Part shown: piece by piece, positions 25,317 through 34,167 of the stretch
Position numbering within the stretch: the first letter of the stretch is position 1
Layout: each line of letters opens with the position of its first letter
NCBI RefSeq assembly: GCF_026013415.1
Contig: NZ_JAPDOK010000003.1
Coordinates: forward strand, 186,001-250,000
Direction of reading: 5' to 3'
Source of the DNA: Sphingomonas caeni
GTDB taxonomy: Bacteria; Pseudomonadota; Alphaproteobacteria; Sphingomonadales; Sphingomonadaceae
DNA: 64,000 bases
The notes under the pieces: model-generated
Databases searched by the model: none
What the model was told of the DNA's origin: nothing
What the model saw: only the letters and a program-made list of their open reading frames with translations
Position numbers and translations under genes: made by a program

Positions 25317-27077
25317 CTAGTGGGACAGGCGCGCGAGCACCGCCTGCGCGCGCGCCCGCTCGGGCGAATCATAGGCCCCGGCCGCCACCGGCAGCAGCGC
25401 CCGCCGCGCTCCCGTCACGTCGCCGCGCCGCGCCAGCTCCTCGCCGAGCATCAGCCGCGTGGTGGGGGAGGAGGGGACGATGTCGCACGCCTTCATCAGC
25501 CCCTGCAGCGCCATATCGGGCACCGGCTCGCCGGCATCGGCATAGCTGCGATAAAAGGCGATGAGCGGCAGCACCGCCTCGGTATCGGCGCGGTTGGCGC
25601 GGACGATATGGGTCCTCGCCTCGCGCAGCTTGGCCTTGCGCTGCGATTGCGGCCCCTGGATCGCGAGATGCGTGAGCGCCACGCCCTTCCACAGCAACGC
25701 CCCCGAGCGCTCGGGCGAGAGCGCGAGCACCCGCTCGGCGATGGCGAGGCATTCGGCGTCATGGCCCGTCCGGCAATCGGCCTCGGCGACGAGCAGCTGA
25801 TATTCGAGGTCGGTCGGATAGCGCGCCGCGGTCGCGCGCTGGTCGGCCAGCCAGGCGTCGCGCGCCCTGATCGCCCTGTCGCGCGCTGCGCCCGGTTCCG
25901 CCGGGATCTCCAGCCGGGCTCCCATTTCCAGCTTGCCCTCGACATAGGCCGCCTCGCTGCGGTTGAGCTGGCGCATCAGCGGCGCGATCGCGCGGTCGGC
26001 GGGATAGATCAGCCGCTCATAGGGCGCCTTGCGCCCATAATAGCGGTTGGCCTCCTTGCGCAGCGCCTCGAGGTCGCCGAACGCGGTCATCGCCTCCGCC
26101 GGCGGCGCCCCGCGCGCGACCGCCGCCAGATAATTATGCAGCGGCTCCTTCCATTCGTCCGAGAAGAACAGCAGGTGCGCGAGCTGCCACGCGCGGTACG
26201 GCGTCCATCTCGGCCGCACATTAGTCTCGGTCAGATAGGTGCCGTCCAGCAGCTTCTGGATCGGATAATTGCCGAACTTCTCGGTGACCGCGCGGAAGCC
26301 CTCGGGCTGATGGCCATATTCGATCACCCCGTCCTGATCGGCCTTCACTGTCGAGAAGATCTCGCCGATCCCGTCGAGATACCAGCGCGGATAGGCGGCG
26401 GGGAAATAAGTGAGCAGATAATGCTGCGCGAAGCCGGCATAGAGCCGCCCCTCCGCGGTCATCGCGACCGCTTCCTCCCCGAGCGTCAGGAAGTTGAGAT
26501 CGGGCGCCGAATTGGCGGGCGGGTCGAGCACCGAGGGAATGCTCAGCCGCTCGTTGCCCTGTTGCGCCCCCGAGCCCTTCTCGCGCGCGGGCTCCAGGTC
26601 GGCGCTCTGTGGACCCTGCCCCTGCTCGAGCATGATCTTCTGGTCGGTATAGCTGGTCGCGAGCACCGCCCCGTCCTCGCGCGGGTCGTAATAGAGCATC
26701 GTCGGGAACTGGCGGGGATAGGGCCCCTGCTGCCAGCGGATATTGGCCAGCCCCAGCTTCCCGAAATCCGCCGAATCGCCGATCAGCGTGACGCGCAGCT
26801 TGGCGGTATCGTCCTCCTCGTCGACGCGGTTGAACAGCATCGAGAGCAGGAAGTGCAATTTCTCCAGATTATGCGCGATCCGCACGATCCGCTTGTCGTT
26901 CGACTTGGCATAGACGAGCACGTGCGGGGTCTCGGCGACATACCAGTCGCTCATCGGGATTGGCCGCGCATTGCCGCGCTGGCCCTCGACGACGATTCCG
27001 GGATCGGGTGCGGCCTTCTGCGCCAATGCGGGAAGCGGCGCGAGCAACGCCAGCATCAAAGCGACCGACCACCGCAT
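25317..27077 (-). CDS. Secreted peptidase-MA-like protein with TPR-like C-terminus (paralogue 2)
   Basis: About 586 residues from ATG 27077 (AGAGGTGAT upstream), with the signal peptide MRWSVALMLALLAPLPALAQ. It aligns along its whole length with the product at 23490: same N-terminal start (DPGIVVEGQRGNA), same IAHNLEKLHFLLSMLFNR, same QHYLLTYFPAAYPRWYLDGI, same alanine-rich C-terminal repeats. It has an extra insert around residues 160-200 (EQGQGPQSADLEPAREKGSG). The gap to its downstream paralogue is 93 bases, so they are probably cotranscribed. As in its partner, the HExxH motif of active gluzincins is absent. Confidence 0.75.
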   Translation of the reverse strand: MRWSVALMLALLAPLPALAQKAAPDPGIVVEGQRGNARPIPMSDWYVAETPHVLVYAKSNDKRIVRIAHNLEKLHFLLSMLFNRVDEEDDTAKLRVTLIGDSADFGKLGLANIRWQQGPYPRQFPTMLYYDPREDGAVLATSYTDQKIMLEQGQGPQSADLEPAREKGSGAQQGNERLSIPSVLDPPANSAPDLNFLTLGEEAVAMTAEGRLYAGFAQHYLLTYFPAAYPRWYLDGIGEIFSTVKADQDGVIEYGHQPEGFRAVTEKFGNYPIQKLLDGTYLTETNVRPRWTPYRAWQLAHLLFFSDEWKEPLHNYLAAVARGAPPAEAMTAFGDLEALRKEANRYYGRKAPYERLIYPADRAIAPLMRQLNRSEAAYVEGKLEMGARLEIPAEPGAARDRAIRARDAWLADQRATAARYPTDLEYQLLVAEADCRTGHDAECLAIAERVLALSPERSGALLWKGVALTHLAIQGPQSQRKAKLREARTHIVRANRADTEAVLPLIAFYRSYADAGEPVPDMALQGLMKACDIVPSSPTTRLMLGEELARRGDVTGARRALLPVAAGAYDSPERARAQAVLARLSH

Positions 27078-27193
27078 ATCACCTCTCCCTCGTGCGATTA
27101 CGCAAGGCACAGATGATCATAGGCGCGCAAGGCGGTGAGATCACGAGCGAAGTTGTTGCCGGATCGTTTCTGAACGGGAGCGGAATGACCTTC

Positions 27194-27322
27194 AATCCTC
27201 CCCCGCCAGGGGGGGAGGTGGCAGGCGCAGCCTGACGGAGGGGGAGGGTAACGGCCACCCCTGTTTCGTGTCCTCCCCCTCCGACGCCTTCGGCGCCACC
27301 TCCCCCTGGCGGGTGAGGATTG
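27194..27322. repeat. Dispersed palindromic repeat, family A, copy 2
   Basis: Two facing hairpins with outer arms AATCCTCCCCCGCCAGGGGG and CCCCCTGGCGGGTGAGGATT and the conserved centre CGGCCACCCCTGTTTCGTGT. It fills most of the 308-base gap between the divergently arranged gene at 27077 and the rplA terminator. Confidence 0.85.
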
Positions 27323-27334
27323 GGATATCCCACG

Positions 27335-27362
27335 AAAAAGGGCCTCGGTTTCCCGAGGCCCT
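27335..27362 (-). terminator. rplKA terminator
   Basis: Stem AGGGCCTCGG / CCGAGGCCCT with a TTTC loop. The left AAAAA gives TTTTTCGTG on the minus strand, 24 bases behind rplA. Confidence 0.85.
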
Positions 27363-27385
27363 CTTCGTTTTGCGTGAGGCTGGCC

Positions 27386-28078
27386 TCAGGCCGAAGCGAC
27401 TTCCGCCACATCGATCTTCACGCCCGGGCCCATCGAGCTCGAGAGCGCGACCTTGCGGACATATTTGCCCTTGGCGCCGGTCGGCTTGGCCTTGACCACC
27501 GCATCGACCAGCGCGTCGAAGTTCGCGCGCAGGTCTTCCGCCGGGAACGAGGCCTTGCCGATGCCCGAATGGATGATGCCCGCCTTCTCGACGCGATACT
27601 CGACCTGACCGCCCTTGGCGGCCTTGACGGCCTCGGCGACGTTCATCGTCACGGTGCCCAGCTTCGGGTTCGGCATCAGGCCCTTGGGGCCCAGCACCTT
27701 GCCGAGGCGGCCGACCAGGCCCATCATGTCGGGCGTGGCGATGCAGCGGTCGAAGTCGATCTTGCCGCCCTGGACGATCTCGAGCAGGTCCTCGGCGCCG
27801 ACGACGTCCGCGCCCGCTTCCTTGGCTTCCTCGGCCTTCGCGCCCTTGGCGAACACGCCCACGCGCACGGTCTTGCCGGTGCCCTTGGGCAGCGTCACGA
27901 CGCCGCGGACCATCTGGTCGGCATGGCGCGGATCGACGCCCAGGTTGAGCGAAACCTCGACGGTCTCGTCGAACTTGGCGGTGGCGTTGGCGCGCACGAT
28001 CGCGATCGCCTCATCGACGCCGTGGAACTTGTTGGCGTCGACGGTCCACGCCTTCTGCTTCTTGGTCAGCTTTGCCAT
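27386..28078 (-). CDS. rplA: Ribosomal protein L1
   Basis: A 230-residue protein. The conserved L1 blocks are clear: [60 protein letters not shown] and [20 protein letters not shown]. It binds the mobile L1 stalk of 23S rRNA and, in many bacteria, its own mRNA leader. It starts four bases behind the rplK stop. Confidence 0.98.
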   Translation of the reverse strand: MAKLTKKQKAWTVDANKFHGVDEAIAIVRANATAKFDETVEVSLNLGVDPRHADQMVRGVVTLPKGTGKTVRVGVFAKGAKAEEAKEAGADVVGAEDLLEIVQGGKIDFDRCIATPDMMGLVGRLGKVLGPKGLMPNPKLGTVTMNVAEAVKAAKGGQVEYRVEKAGIIHSGIGKASFPAEDLRANFDALVDAVVKAKPTGAKGKYVRKVALSSSMGPGVKIDVAEVASA

Positions 28079-28082
28079 CGGA

Positions 28083-28514
28083 TCAGCCCTCCACCACTTC
28101 GAGGCCCATCGCGCGGGCGCTGCCTTCGATGATCTTGGTCGCGGCCTCGATGTCGTTGGCGTTGAGGTCCTTCATCTTGATCTCGGCGATTTCGCTCAGC
28201 TTCGAACGGGCGATCTTGCCCGCGCTGATCTTGCCCGGCTCCTTCGAGCCCGACTTGAGGTTCGCGGCCTTCTTGATGAGGAAGGTTGCCGGCGGCGTCT
28301 TCGTCTCGAACGAAAAGCTCTTGTCGGCATAGACGGTGATCACGGTCGGGATCGGCGCGCCCTTTTCCAGGTCGCCGGTCGCGGCGTTGAACGCCTTGCA
28401 GAATTCCATGATGTTGACGCCGCGCTGACCCAGTGCAGGGCCGATCGGGGGCGACGGATTGGCGGCGCCCGCGGGCACCTGCAGCTTGATATAGCCGCTG
28501 ATCTTCTTGGCCAT
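28083..28514 (-). CDS. rplK: Ribosomal protein L11
   Basis: 143 residues from ATG 28514. The N-terminal domain has [20 protein letters not shown] and [17 protein letters not shown]; the C-terminal rRNA-binding domain has [20 protein letters not shown]. It forms the GTPase-associated centre and is needed for the stringent response through RelA-type enzymes. It is first in a two-gene unit with rplA; nusG is not adjacent, being separated by 3.4 kb that contains two unrelated genes. Confidence 0.98.
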   Translation of the reverse strand: MAKKISGYIKLQVPAGAANPSPPIGPALGQRGVNIMEFCKAFNAATGDLEKGAPIPTVITVYADKSFSFETKTPPATFLIKKAANLKSGSKEPGKISAGKIARSKLSEIAEIKMKDLNANDIEAATKIIEGSARAMGLEVVEG

Positions 28515-28637
28515 TGGTCTCACTCTGTAATGGGCACGCCGCGGACGGCGGACCCGGTTCAAGTTTAGCGGTTCAAGCGGTCCGTCCCGGGGGTCGGCCT
28601 CCCGCAATTCCATTGCTGTGGGCTTTGGAAGGGCGGG

Positions 28638-28666
28638 CGCATAGCGGAGGATCGCCCGCTTTGCAA
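28638..28666 (-). promoter_or_regulatory. Putative rplKA promoter
   Basis: Minus strand: TTGCAA (28661-28666), a 17-base spacer, TATGCG (28638-28643), about 125 bases before rplK. Matches are by eye only. Confidence 0.45.
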
Positions 28667-28805
28667 CCGGGAGTGCGGCTTCGGTGACGCGGTCTAGATT
28701 TTGGACTAAACGATGAAATCAAACCACAGCATCGCTGGATATGGTTGCCATTGGCCCTGATTGCTGGACAATGGAAGGCGCCTTCTTCGTGTTAAGGATC
28801 CAGCT

Positions 28806-30122
28806 GTGGTCTCATCTCCCCTAGACATACATGACGCGGTGCAGGCCTTAGTCGAGATCGAAACCGCGAACCGCGTTTCTCCGGATGAGCTATACGAAGC
28901 TCTTGGGAACATCTTGTATGTGCTAGACGCTACAAGTAAAGAATTGGGTGAATTTGTAACTCGCAGTAAATATGAGGCACAAGAGACAAGGCATGTTGCG
29001 TCCTTGCTTGTAGACGTATCATCTAGAATATCAATTTTGATTGATAAAAAAGATATTGATGACGGGTGGTTTGACGAGGTAATTTACATAGGAAATGAGC
29101 TTGAGCGTATCAAAGGGAGATTTCGCTCGTCTTGGGTATTGCCAAATATATTTGATAAATCTGAATCTAATATAAGATCTGACAGTATAGTAACCGTAAT
29201 TATTAGGGCGTTGCGTACCGTTGCTCGAGCGCGTCAGAACGGTGGGCCTGCGAAAACATCAAGCCTTCGAGATGAATTACTAAAAAATACACCGGTTCAA
29301 AAAATTGGTCCTGCTCAGTTTGGAATAACTGATGGCGTGTTAAAAATAGTTCCCCAAGATCCTGTGCCGATGGAGGGCGCTGAGCTTGCGGCAAATCAGG
29401 CGCGGGAGGTGCTACTGGAGGTCGGTGCTAAATTACGGGCGGAACTTGAGAGATCAAACTGTGATCCTCGGTTGGCCTCGGCGGTGGACTCGCTTCATGC
29501 TAGCCTCTCAACGGGGCGCGATATTATTCGGACGGGGTTACTCGCCGTATCGCTTGAAAATATGCGGGCCGCCTATGCGCATGAACTCCATGATGCAGTC
29601 TCAGCAATGATGATGGGATATTCGCATGGCCTGAATCTCTATGTTGGACAGCATTACGAATGGCGCAAATTTGTCGAGAATGCAGCCCTCGCTGACCTTG
29701 ATGATAATGACATACCAGATCTAAAGAGGATGGCGACTGAACTATCCACCATACTGGAAACAAGGGATAACGTTGATCCAGAAGTTCCAAAGACTCTTCT
29801 TGTTTTGAGTGACGCAATTTCTGGCCCTAAGAAAGCAATGCGTCGGGCTGCGTTTGGCATCGTGCGTACAGTGGAAAATTTGACGTCGGCTATACTAAGA
29901 TGGTCAGCAAATCTTGTCGTTGATACCGGTGTTCAAACAAGCTCGCTTTTGGCCAAGGGAGGGTCAAGGGCTATTGCAATTGGCTTGTTGGGCGCCGCGC
30001 TGCATGCGATAATTGGAATCGAGCCAATTGCTGCCGGAGTAGGTGCGGCATGGCTCATTCACGCAAAAAAAACCGCGGAGAAAATTAAAGAACTTATTGT
30101 TAGCGATGACGAAAAAGGTTAG
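28806..30122 (+). CDS. AT-rich gene for a helical protein with C-terminal membrane segment, unknown function
   Basis: About 438 residues from GTG 28806 (AAGGA seven bases upstream); TTG 28761 in the same frame is less likely. The composition differs sharply from its neighbours: bases 29041-29100 are 35% G+C. The protein is mostly helical and charged, with no cysteine pattern or nucleotide-binding motif that I can see. A hydrophobic segment near the end (AIAIGLLGAALHAIIGIEPI) is followed by AAGVGAAWLIHAKKTAEKIK. It lies between rplK and a cytochrome-like gene, on the opposite strand to the ribosomal genes, and is probably horizontally acquired. A single-gene defence or membrane-effector role is conceivable but unsupported. 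Confidence 0.75.
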   Translation: MVSSPLDIHDAVQALVEIETANRVSPDELYEALGNILYVLDATSKELGEFVTRSKYEAQETRHVASLLVDVSSRISILIDKKDIDDGWFDEVIYIGNELERIKGRFRSSWVLPNIFDKSESNIRSDSIVTVIIRALRTVARARQNGGPAKTSSLRDELLKNTPVQKIGPAQFGITDGVLKIVPQDPVPMEGAELAANQAREVLLEVGAKLRAELERSNCDPRLASAVDSLHASLSTGRDIIRTGLLAVSLENMRAAYAHELHDAVSAMMMGYSHGLNLYVGQHYEWRKFVENAALADLDDNDIPDLKRMATELSTILETRDNVDPEVPKTLLVLSDAISGPKKAMRRAAFGIVRTVENLTSAILRWSANLVVDTGVQTSSLLAKGGSRAIAIGLLGAALHAIIGIEPIAAGVGAAWLIHAKKTAEKIKELIVSDDEKG

Positions 30123-30190
30123 CATATTTCGATAGAATATTGAAAATTATCCTAATCTATTTCAACGTTACTTGCGAAGCGCTTCACCCC

Positions 30191-31774
30191 CTACCGCTTC
30201 GTCTCCGTCACGAACAGGAACGAATAATCCGACGAATAGACCGGCGCCCCGCCCGCGACCGGCTTCACAAGCCGCCGCGATCCTCCGGGCGTGCCGGTGG
30301 GCGTCGGTGTCGGCAGCGGCGCGATCTGGGCGAAGACGTGGCAGTCCATGCAGGCGTTGCTCGTCTGCTGGAAGCTCTCCAGCGTCGTGTTCGCCAGGAT
30401 CTGGCTCGTGCCCCCGGCGGCGCCCTTTGGCATCGGGTTGCCCATCGACAGCGGCACGGTCGCCTTGGGGCCGATCGGGTTGCCCGGCGTCTGCGGCCAT
30501 TGCACGTTGATCAGCCGGTAATAGTTGAACACCGACGCCGCCGGCATCAGGCTCCAATACCAGGCCGTCACCGAATTCGCGACGCTGCCCACCGGGTTGA
30601 GCCGGGTGATCTGCATCGTCGCGTCATAGGGCGAGGGGGTGCAGCCCGGTGCCCCCGGGGCGCACCAGGTCGGCGGCGCATTGTGCACGCATTTGTAGAA
30701 ATTGGTCTTCGCATCGCAGTCCGCGCCGAAGAAGGTATAGGCCGTGCGCGGCACGATGTTGGGGTTGGGGGGCAGCACCGGATCGGTGACGCCGCCATTG
30801 GTCCCCTCGTCGGGGCTGTTGTCGATATGCTCGAAGGTCGCCCACACCCATTGATGGTTGGCGACGCGCTTGCGGGCGATGTGCAGCCCCACCAGCCCGA
30901 CGGTCACCTGCTTCATGCTGTGCGTCGTCGGGTCCTCGATCATCGCGATCGCGGTCTTGTAGCGCGAGTTGAGCGAGCCATCCTCGGGCAGCGGCGTCCA
31001 GCTCGCCTTGATCTCCATCGCGCCGACATGGTCGCCATAGGCCTTCACATTGCCCTCGCAATCGGTGTCGTCCCAGCCGGGGAACTGGCCCTCGGGCAGC
31101 GTCAGCCCGCCGCGCAGCGGCCCGGTCGGCGGCGGGAAGCTGTCCGAGATCACCTTGCCGTGCTGGGTCGCGCAGGTGAGCTGGCCCTGGGCGGTGGTCA
31201 GGTCCCATTTCTGCTCGGTGATGAACTCATATTCGTCCTTGTTCATCATCACCTCGTAATAGGTGATCTCGCCGCGCTGGTTGGTCAGCCAGTGATGCCC
31301 GGCGCCCGCCTGGGTCACGTCGCTCAGGTCGAGATCGCCGGTCTTCGAGATGCGCGTGAGCGTCTTCACCGCGGGCCGCTTGACCTTCCACTGGCCCTTC
31401 AGCCCGTTGCCGAACACCGTCGCCGCCTCGAGATAGGTCTCCCACACCTTGGGCGTCTGGTCGGTCGGCAGGCCGAAATCGGCTGCAGGCACGTTGGCGG
31501 GATAGCCGGGATTGTTGGGATCGGCCTTCCAGTTGAGCGCGATGAAGCTCTGCCACGCGAAGCAGTCCATCCCCACTTCGGAGGCGTCCATCGAATTGGG
31601 CAGCGCCGAGCTCAGATTGCCGGGCCCGACGATGCACGGATTGCTCGCGACATCCTCGCTGCTGTTGTTGCCGGCGCCATCCGGCTTGCACGCGCTCAGC
31701 ACGATCGTGCCCGCCAGCGTGGCCGCCGCCAGCACCAGTGCCGAAGTTCCGCCGCGAAGATTTCCGATGGCCAT
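30191..31774 (-). CDS. Large lipoprotein with a single c-type haem motif
   Basis: A 527-residue protein with AGGAGG upstream of the ATG. The lipobox is at LSAC (Cys29), followed by a Ser/Asn-rich linker. Several cysteines are spaced through the protein (FGADCDAKTNFYKCVHN, PTWCAPGAPGCTPSP), and one CxxCH haem-binding site occurs near residue 480 (NACMDCHVFAQIAP). The rest is a beta-rich domain of no clear family. Likely a membrane-anchored periplasmic cytochrome or haem-bearing protein; the electron partner is unknown. It sits in the nusG-rplK gap on the same strand as both, between the nusG terminator and the AT-rich gene. Confidence 0.8.
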   Translation of the reverse strand: MAIGNLRGGTSALVLAAATLAGTIVLSACKPDGAGNNSSEDVASNPCIVGPGNLSSALPNSMDASEVGMDCFAWQSFIALNWKADPNNPGYPANVPAADFGLPTDQTPKVWETYLEAATVFGNGLKGQWKVKRPAVKTLTRISKTGDLDLSDVTQAGAGHHWLTNQRGEITYYEVMMNKDEYEFITEQKWDLTTAQGQLTCATQHGKVISDSFPPPTGPLRGGLTLPEGQFPGWDDTDCEGNVKAYGDHVGAMEIKASWTPLPEDGSLNSRYKTAIAMIEDPTTHSMKQVTVGLVGLHIARKRVANHQWVWATFEHIDNSPDEGTNGGVTDPVLPPNPNIVPRTAYTFFGADCDAKTNFYKCVHNAPPTWCAPGAPGCTPSPYDATMQITRLNPVGSVANSVTAWYWSLMPAASVFNYYRLINVQWPQTPGNPIGPKATVPLSMGNPMPKGAAGGTSQILANTTLESFQQTSNACMDCHVFAQIAPLPTPTPTGTPGGSRRLVKPVAGGAPVYSSDYSFLFVTETKR

Positions 31775-31914
31775 GCTCGCCTCCTGCCCCTGAGGAACCG
31801 GAGCAGCCGCTCCGGGCTACGCAACTGGCACGAAACTAATCCAAGGGCGATCCGCCCTCAAGCACAATAAAAACAGCCTGAATGGCGCGATCGGCACGGC
31901 GCACAAAGTCAAGC

Positions 31915-31948
31915 AAAAGAAAAGGCCGGAGATTTCTCCCCGGCCTCT
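31915..31948 (-). terminator. secE-nusG terminator
   Basis: On the minus strand the hairpin GAGGCCGGGGAG / CTCCGGCC is followed by TTTTCTTTTGC, 24 bases behind the nusG stop. It separates nusG transcription from rplKA. Confidence 0.75.
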
Positions 31949-31972
31949 TCCTATATGCTTTCGACAGCGAGC

Positions 31973-32509
31973 TTACTTCACCCGTTCGACATCCTCGAAG
32001 CCCAGCTCCAGCGGCGTCGCGCGTCCGAAGATCGAGATCGAGACCTTGACGCGGCTCTTGTCGAAATCGAGTTCCTCGACCAGCCCCGAGAAGGTCGCGA
32101 AATTGCCGCTGGTGACCTTGACGGTGTCGCCGATATCGTAATCCACGCTGATCTTGTGCTTGGGCGCGGCGGCGGCTTCCTCCTTGGTGTTGAGGATGCG
32201 CGCGGCCTCGGCCTCGCTGATCGGCTGCGGCTTGCCCATCGCGCCCAGGAAGCCCGTCACCTTCGGCGTGTTCTTCACCAGGTGATAGACGTCGTCGTTC
32301 ATGTCGAGCTTGGCGAGCACATAGCCCGGGAAGAATTTGCGCTCGGACTGGACCTTCTTGCCGCGGCGAACCTCGGTGACGGTCTCGACGGGGACCTCGA
32401 CCGATTCGACGAAGCGGTCGAGCCCCATGCGGGTGGCGTCCGCCATGATCGAATCGCGGACCTTGCTCTCGAAGCCCGAATAGGCGTGGATGATGTACCA
32501 GCGCGACAT
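31973..32509 (-). CDS. nusG: Transcription termination/antitermination protein NusG
   Basis: 178 residues from ATG 32509 (MSRWYIIHAYSGFESKVRDS); the open frame upstream has no homology to NusG. The NGN domain (RKFFPGYVLAKLDMNDDVYH, VTGFLGAMGKPQPIS) is followed by a KOW domain with GDTVKVTSGNFATFSGLVEE. It binds RNA polymerase and links it with Rho and the ribosome. The start is 11 bases behind the secE stop, so the two form an operon. Confidence 0.97.
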   Translation of the reverse strand: MSRWYIIHAYSGFESKVRDSIMADATRMGLDRFVESVEVPVETVTEVRRGKKVQSERKFFPGYVLAKLDMNDDVYHLVKNTPKVTGFLGAMGKPQPISEAEAARILNTKEEAAAAPKHKISVDYDIGDTVKVTSGNFATFSGLVEELDFDKSRVKVSISIFGRATPLELGFEDVERVK

Positions 32510-32520
32510 GTGTGCGGTCC

Positions 32521-32718
32521 TTACTGCGCGAGCCGGAGGAGGAAGTTCACGATCGCGTCGAACAGCGAATCGATCCCGATGAAGAAGACCCCCAACAGGC
32601 TGGTCATGATCATCACCATCACGCCGGTCATGATCGTCTCGCGCTGCGTCGGCCACACGATCTTGGCGGTCTCGGCGCGCACCTGACGAATGAATTCTCC
32701 GGGACTGGTCCTGGCCAT
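32521..32718 (-). CDS. secE: Preprotein translocase subunit SecE
   Basis: 65 residues, the short alphaproteobacterial form with one membrane span: MARTSPGEFIRQVRAETAKI, the conserved VWPTQRETIMTG amphipathic segment, then the span VMIMTSLLGVFFIGIDSLFD. It stabilises SecY in the translocon. First gene of the secE-nusG unit. No tRNA gene precedes it here; tRNA-Trp lies about 5.5 kb away. Confidence 0.96.
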   Translation of the reverse strand: MARTSPGEFIRQVRAETAKIVWPTQRETIMTGVMVMIMTSLLGVFFIGIDSLFDAIVNFLLRLAQ

Positions 32719-32823
32719 CTGCCCTGCCTTGCTCAAAAATGTTGCCGGCTGCGGGGCATGGGTCCGCTGCCCGGTCCTTCTCGGAGCCGGCGCTTCCCAT
32801 CCACGCTGTCGGATTGGGCACCG

Positions 32824-32852
32824 CATCTAGCGATTGGGGGAGCGGAACGCAA
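32824..32852 (-). promoter_or_regulatory. Putative secE-nusG promoter
   Basis: Minus strand: TTGCGT (32847-32852), a 17-base spacer, TAGATG (32824-32829), about 105 bases before secE. Confidence 0.45.
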
Positions 32853-32918
32853 GGCGTGCCGGGCCCCGCGCCGGAGCCCCTTGCAATGTAGGATTTCAGC
32901 GCGGAACATTGCGAGAAC

Positions 32919-33932
32919 ATGCCGCGCCCACTCACCCATCCCCAGCGCCTCCAGAACGCCGCCTTCCTCGAAGCGCTGCGCCGCACCGGCAATGCCCGCC
33001 TCGCCGCGCGCGAGCTCGGCGTCCACCGCGCCACCTTCACCAAGCGCCGCGCCAGGCACGCCGCCTTCGCCGCCGAATGGGACGCGACCCTCGCCGCCGC
33101 CCACGCCGCCTTCGCCCTCGCCGGCGGCACGCGCCAGCCCGAACCCAAACGGGCGCCCGATCCCAACAGCCTCGCCCTCACCGACGCCGATCAATGGCGC
33201 GCCCAACTCCGCACAGGGGGCGGCGAGCCCGTCATCACCCGCACCGCCTCCGGCCGCCTCCAGCTCCGCCTGAGCCCGCCGGACCGCATGACCCGCGCCG
33301 CGACCCAGGCCTTCCTCACCGCGCTCGCCGCCACCGCCAATGTCCGCCTTTCCGCCGCCGCGGCCGGCTATGCCCACACCAGCATCTACGCCCGGCGCAA
33401 GGCCGATCCCGCCTTCGCCCGCCAGATGGACGAGGCCCGCCGCATCGGCCTCGAGCGTCTCGAGGCCGCGATGCTCGAAGCCGCCACCGCCGCGCAGGAC
33501 GCCGAAGGCCCCGACGCCGCCTGGCAGCACAGCCTCGACGCCAATCCGATCCCCCCGCTCACCGCGGCGCAGGCGATGCAACTCCTCGCCCGCCACAAGC
33601 GCAACGAGCAGCACGACGAAGTCGACGCGATCATGCGCCGCCGCATCCCCTGGGAACTCAAGCGCGAACTCCTCCAGGCCCGCCTGGAACGCGAGAAGCG
33701 CGAGGAGAAGCAGGCCGACGCCCGCCATGCCCGCGCCAGATCGCGCGCCAAACGCTACGAAACCACCGGCAACTGGCGCCGCCCCAACGAACCCGCCCCG
33801 ATCGTGCTGCCCCCGCTCGACCAGGTCACCGGCTGGAGCAAGGCTGACCCGGAGAAAAAGCCCCACCGCGAGGACGTGGCACTGTTCGGGGGATGGCGGA
33901 TCGGGGATTGGGTGAAGCAGGGGAGGGGGTAG
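32919..33932 (+). CDS. Protein with two HTH-like repeats (terminase-small-subunit-like)
   Basis: A 337-residue, Arg/Ala-rich protein. Two related segments begin at Phe16 (FLEALRRTGNARLAARELGV, then HRATFTKRRARHAAFAAEWD) and Phe132 (FLTALAATANVRLSAAAAGY, then AHTSIYARRKADPAFARQMD). Each reads as a helix-turn-helix with the T/A-G-N-(A/V)-R-L-A-A pattern found in small terminase subunits and some phage-derived DNA-binding proteins. The remainder is highly charged and coiled-coil-like (KRELLQARLEREKREEKQAD). There is no large terminase or portal gene nearby. It is divergent from secE. Probably a domesticated phage-type DNA-binding protein (inference). Confidence 0.65.
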   Translation: MPRPLTHPQRLQNAAFLEALRRTGNARLAARELGVHRATFTKRRARHAAFAAEWDATLAAAHAAFALAGGTRQPEPKRAPDPNSLALTDADQWRAQLRTGGGEPVITRTASGRLQLRLSPPDRMTRAATQAFLTALAATANVRLSAAAAGYAHTSIYARRKADPAFARQMDEARRIGLERLEAAMLEAATAAQDAEGPDAAWQHSLDANPIPPLTAAQAMQLLARHKRNEQHDEVDAIMRRRIPWELKRELLQARLEREKREEKQADARHARARSRAKRYETTGNWRRPNEPAPIVLPPLDQVTGWSKADPEKKPHREDVALFGGWRIGDWVKQGRG

Positions 33933-33965
33933 GGGTTAGAGCGGGATTCGGCCAATTGGAATGAG

Positions 33966-34062
33966 TTCCCCGGCGAAGGCCGGGGCCCAGTATCGGCGGA
34001 GCTTCGGCGAGGATTCCGCCATCGAGACTGATCGCGACTAGGCCGGCCTTCGCCGGGGGGGG
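33966..34062. repeat. Palindromic repeat, family C (diverged copy)
   Basis: Inverted arms CCCCGGCGAAGGCCGGGGCC (33968-33987) and GGCCGGCCTTCGCCGGGG (34041-34058) face each other across about 50 bases. Related to the cleaner copy at 35521-35598. Confidence 0.6.
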
Positions 34063-34167
34063 GTATAATGATAGCTGGAAGTTGACGTGATGTTGACCCC
34101 ACGATGCAACGAAGTGAGGGCGTCGTTGCTGGAGAAAGCATCACACATCTGTGCGATATTCAGCCGG

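Noticed and set aside
32719..32918. A tRNA-Trp gene upstream of secE, as in many proteobacteria
   Set aside because: No cloverleaf is visible; the only tRNA-Trp is at 38251-38327.
32834..33847. A second long frame overlapping the two-HTH gene on the same strand
   Set aside because: It reads as Arg/Pro-only low complexity; the frame at 32919 has the repeat structure and a plausible start.
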